DNA of 7,811 nucleotides from Planctomycetota bacterium (GTDB lineage: Bacteria > Planctomycetota > Phycisphaerae > WQYP01 > JAJZKY01), in the NCBI GenBank assembly GCA_021803885.1, contig JAJZKY010000193.1:1-7811 (forward strand). Reading direction: 5' to 3'. Positions 6,485-7,811 of the stretch are shown here, one piece after another; the first letter of the stretch is position 1; each line of letters begins with the position of its first letter. Made by a program: the position numbers and the translations under genes. Below the pieces are notes generated by a model, which had not been told where the DNA came from, ran no database searches, and saw nothing but the letters and a program-made list of their open reading frames with translations.

Positions 6485-6636
6485 AGGTAACCGAATTTCA
6501 GGCAGGCCTTTCTCCGGGTGCATCCATCATTCCGTACCTTTCACCGCGACGGCGTTTTTATATACCCTCCGGTTTCACCACGATACCCGGATGGCCAGAT
6601 GTTGGTAGGCCGTCGGCCCAGATAGCCAGGCCCCAT
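6319..6636. other. 318-bp gap between the NuoL- and NuoM-like genes, probably repeat-derived
   Basis: Within a run where other neighbours are spaced by 30 bases or less, this gap stands out. It contains no gene I can support. The longest minus-strand frame from an ATG that I found is 47 codons (6332-6475), rich in Arg, Pro and Trp. On the minus strand the gap also shows a frame reading DAPGERPA. Odd Arg/Pro-rich readings of this kind are what I remember from dispersed intergenic repeats in Planctomycetota/Verrucomicrobiota genomes, an impression I cannot verify here. It carries the palindromes at 6420-6431 (GCCAC-CC-GTGGC) and 6466-6493, and one copy of the direct repeat at 6472-6484. No promoter or terminator is convincing. 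Confidence 0.5.
6466..6493. repeat. Perfect 8-bp inverted repeat with A/T loop
   Basis: CGGTTACC (6466-6473) and GGTAACCG (6486-6493) are exact reverse complements around a 12-base loop dominated by a T-run. The T-run is inside the loop rather than after the stem, so this is not an intrinsic terminator on either strand. It could be an operator-like dyad, an RNA hairpin in the nuoL-nuoM spacer, or one end of a repeat element. Confidence 0.6.
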
Positions 6637-7811
6637 TCATCGCCGGATGTAGACCGCCAGCAGCGTTACGACCAGCAAAATAGCCACTGCCGAGAGAATA
6701 TATAAACCGGCACTACGGTTCCGCAATGCCCGCAACCAGTCCGCCGTTCGTTGGGCGGGGTGATGCAGGCATTCCCAGCAGGAGCTATTCAAACCGGTTT
6801 CCGCGGCGGCGACAAGGATACTGGCCAGCCGGGTCAATACCGCTAATGTGACCAGAAGCCATTCCATCACCCACCGATCCACAAAAGCCGCTATACGTCC
6901 CGCCAACATCACCGGAAAACCCAATACGGCCAGAAATAAATCCGCGAAATACATATCCGCCGCCAGCCAGCGATAGACCAGATTCGGCCCCGGCCTGCGC
7001 CGTAATACATCCGCATGGTGCATTCCGCCGCCGTATATCAGGGCCGAGACCATCAACGCCGCCGGCCCCAACCAGGCCAAGGGACGCAAAATTATACCTC
7101 CGAATCCAGGCGGAATAGAGGCGGGAACTGATGATGGTATTACTCCCAGCACATGCGTAAACAGCCCGGAAAGATCGACAAATGGCTCCCCGGCAATGAT
7201 CGCTCCCATAAACAATACCAGCAACGGAAATGTCTGCACCGCCATTTCTCCCGACTCCCAGGAGTTATTGGATGGGCCGGCAAATATCAGCCACCACCAG
7301 CGTGCCAGTGCCAAGGCGATTACATAGCACATCCCCACCGGAACCCAATATAAAAATCTGCCAAATTCACCGATTCCCCAACCGTAGGCGTGCGCGTGCA
7401 GCAACCCCGCCTGTATGACCGCGGTCAAACCGGAAAAACCAAGTCCCCCCGCGCCCATCACCAGCAGGCCCGTCACACTGGCGGTTATCGGCAGGCGTTT
7501 CCAGCCGCCGCCAAGTTGAGTTATATCACGTTGTCCGCCACTGGCCCGCAATACTGTTCCCGCGGCCAGAAATAAAGCGCTGTAGACCAGGCCGGTGAAC
7601 AAGGCGGCCTGTAACCCCGCCGCATAATCGCCGGAGCCAAAAAATAAAAAATTCAACCCGGTCTGCGCTATGAGCAACCACGCCAGTGTCCGTTTTATGT
7701 CCTTCTGCACCAGGGCGATCAGTGCGGCACAAAATTGGGTCGTGGCACCCATCATGGCCAGTGTCAACGCGGCGTTAAGATTCAACAATCCGAGACTATG
7801 CGCTGGTGCGT
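6637..7811 (-). CDS. nuoL: Divergent NuoL-like subunit, C-terminal part (5' end outside window)
   Basis: The frame is open from the window edge to TGA at 6637-6639, showing about 390 codons of what is normally a 600-plus residue inner-membrane protein. Counting from the Leu codon at 7786-7788 as 1, it begins near helix 9 with ALVQKDIKRTLAW (25-37), the analogue of ALVQtDIKRvLAY. It continues through helices 10-14 and reaches the AADMYFADLF and FVDRW segments (276-306), the part before the long lateral helix in NuoL. It ends with a final membrane helix and YIRR. The helix-11 histidines and lysine (E. coli His334, His338, Lys342) align with Ala61, Thr65 and Tyr69. The helix-12 SKDE motif (Lys399, Asp400) aligns with GLTA, so Lys becomes Leu121 and Asp becomes Thr122. 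It is the first of three antiporter-like genes in the order L-M-N; more nuo genes probably lie upstream. Confidence 0.88.
   Translation of the reverse strand, partial: APAHSLGLLNLNAALTLAMMGATTQFCAALIALVQKDIKRTLAWLLIAQTGLNFLFFGSGDYAAGLQAALFTGLVYSALFLAAGTVLRASGGQRDITQLGGGWKRLPITASVTGLLVMGAGGLGFSGLTAVIQAGLLHAHAYGWGIGEFGRFLYWVPVGMCYVIALALARWWWLIFAGPSNNSWESGEMAVQTFPLLVLFMGAIIAGEPFVDLSGLFTHVLGVIPSSVPASIPPGFGGIILRPLAWLGPAALMVSALIYGGGMHHADVLRRRPGPNLVYRWLAADMYFADLFLAVLGFPVMLAGRIAAFVDRWVMEWLLVTLAVLTRLASILVAAAETGLNSSCWECLHHPAQRTADWLRALRNRSAGLYILSAVAILLVVTLLAVYIRR

Noticed and set aside
6466..6493. Rho-independent terminator after the NuoL-like gene
   Set aside because: The T-run is in the loop, not after the stem, and terminating here would cut off the NuoM and NuoN genes from their partner.
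6415..6705. Plus-strand 96-codon frame from GTG in the nuoL-nuoM spacer
   Set aside because: It runs 69 bases into the 3' end of the NuoL-like gene on the opposite strand, has no ribosome binding site, and its composition (Pro/Ser/Arg) looks like translated repeat or antisense shadow.

Overview
The window looks like bacterial chromosome, moderately GC-rich by eye. Almost everything reads on the minus strand, as one run of genes transcribed from the right edge leftwards. The style of the TrxB protein (a CAVC active site instead of CATC, and long identical-looking blocks around it) and the look of the intergenic repeats remind me of the Planctomycetota/Verrucomicrobiota group. That is a family resemblance from memory, not a database result, and I hold it loosely.

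Layout in transcription order (right to left): the C-terminal two thirds of a NuoL-like subunit (7811-6637, cut by the window edge); a 318-bp non-coding gap holding a perfect palindrome and a 13-bp direct repeat; a complete NuoM-like subunit (6318-4723); a complete NuoN-like subunit (4695-3061); an ABC-transporter ATPase without a permease (3031-2210); a possible 31-residue cysteine-tailed small ORF; thioredoxin reductase TrxB (2089-1103); and an RluA-family pseudouridine synthase (1106-339) that overlaps trxB by 4 bases. At the left edge, converging on this run, an open plus-strand frame (2-247) probably holds the 3' end of another gene. It is overlaid with strong palindromes.

nuoL-nuoM-nuoN is the usual order of the three antiporter-like, proton-channel subunits of respiratory complex I, so earlier nuo genes probably lie beyond the right edge. 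The main surprise is in the residues. At nearly every position where these subunits normally carry the ionisable residues of the half-channels (the TM5 Glu, the TM7/TM8 Lys, the TM11 His/Lys and the TM12 Lys/Glu, in E. coli numbering), the proteins here carry hydrophobic, polar or substituted residues, while their folds and flanking motifs remain recognisable. This suggests a complex-I-like membrane arm that is no longer a conventional proton pump, or that moves charge by another route. The alignments were made by eye against the E. coli subunits as I remember them.

The downstream genes (ABC ATPase, trxB, pseudouridine synthase) are probably housekeeping genes carried on the same transcript or on a closely following one. 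I see no tRNA, rRNA, CRISPR array, transposase or canonical intrinsic terminator.
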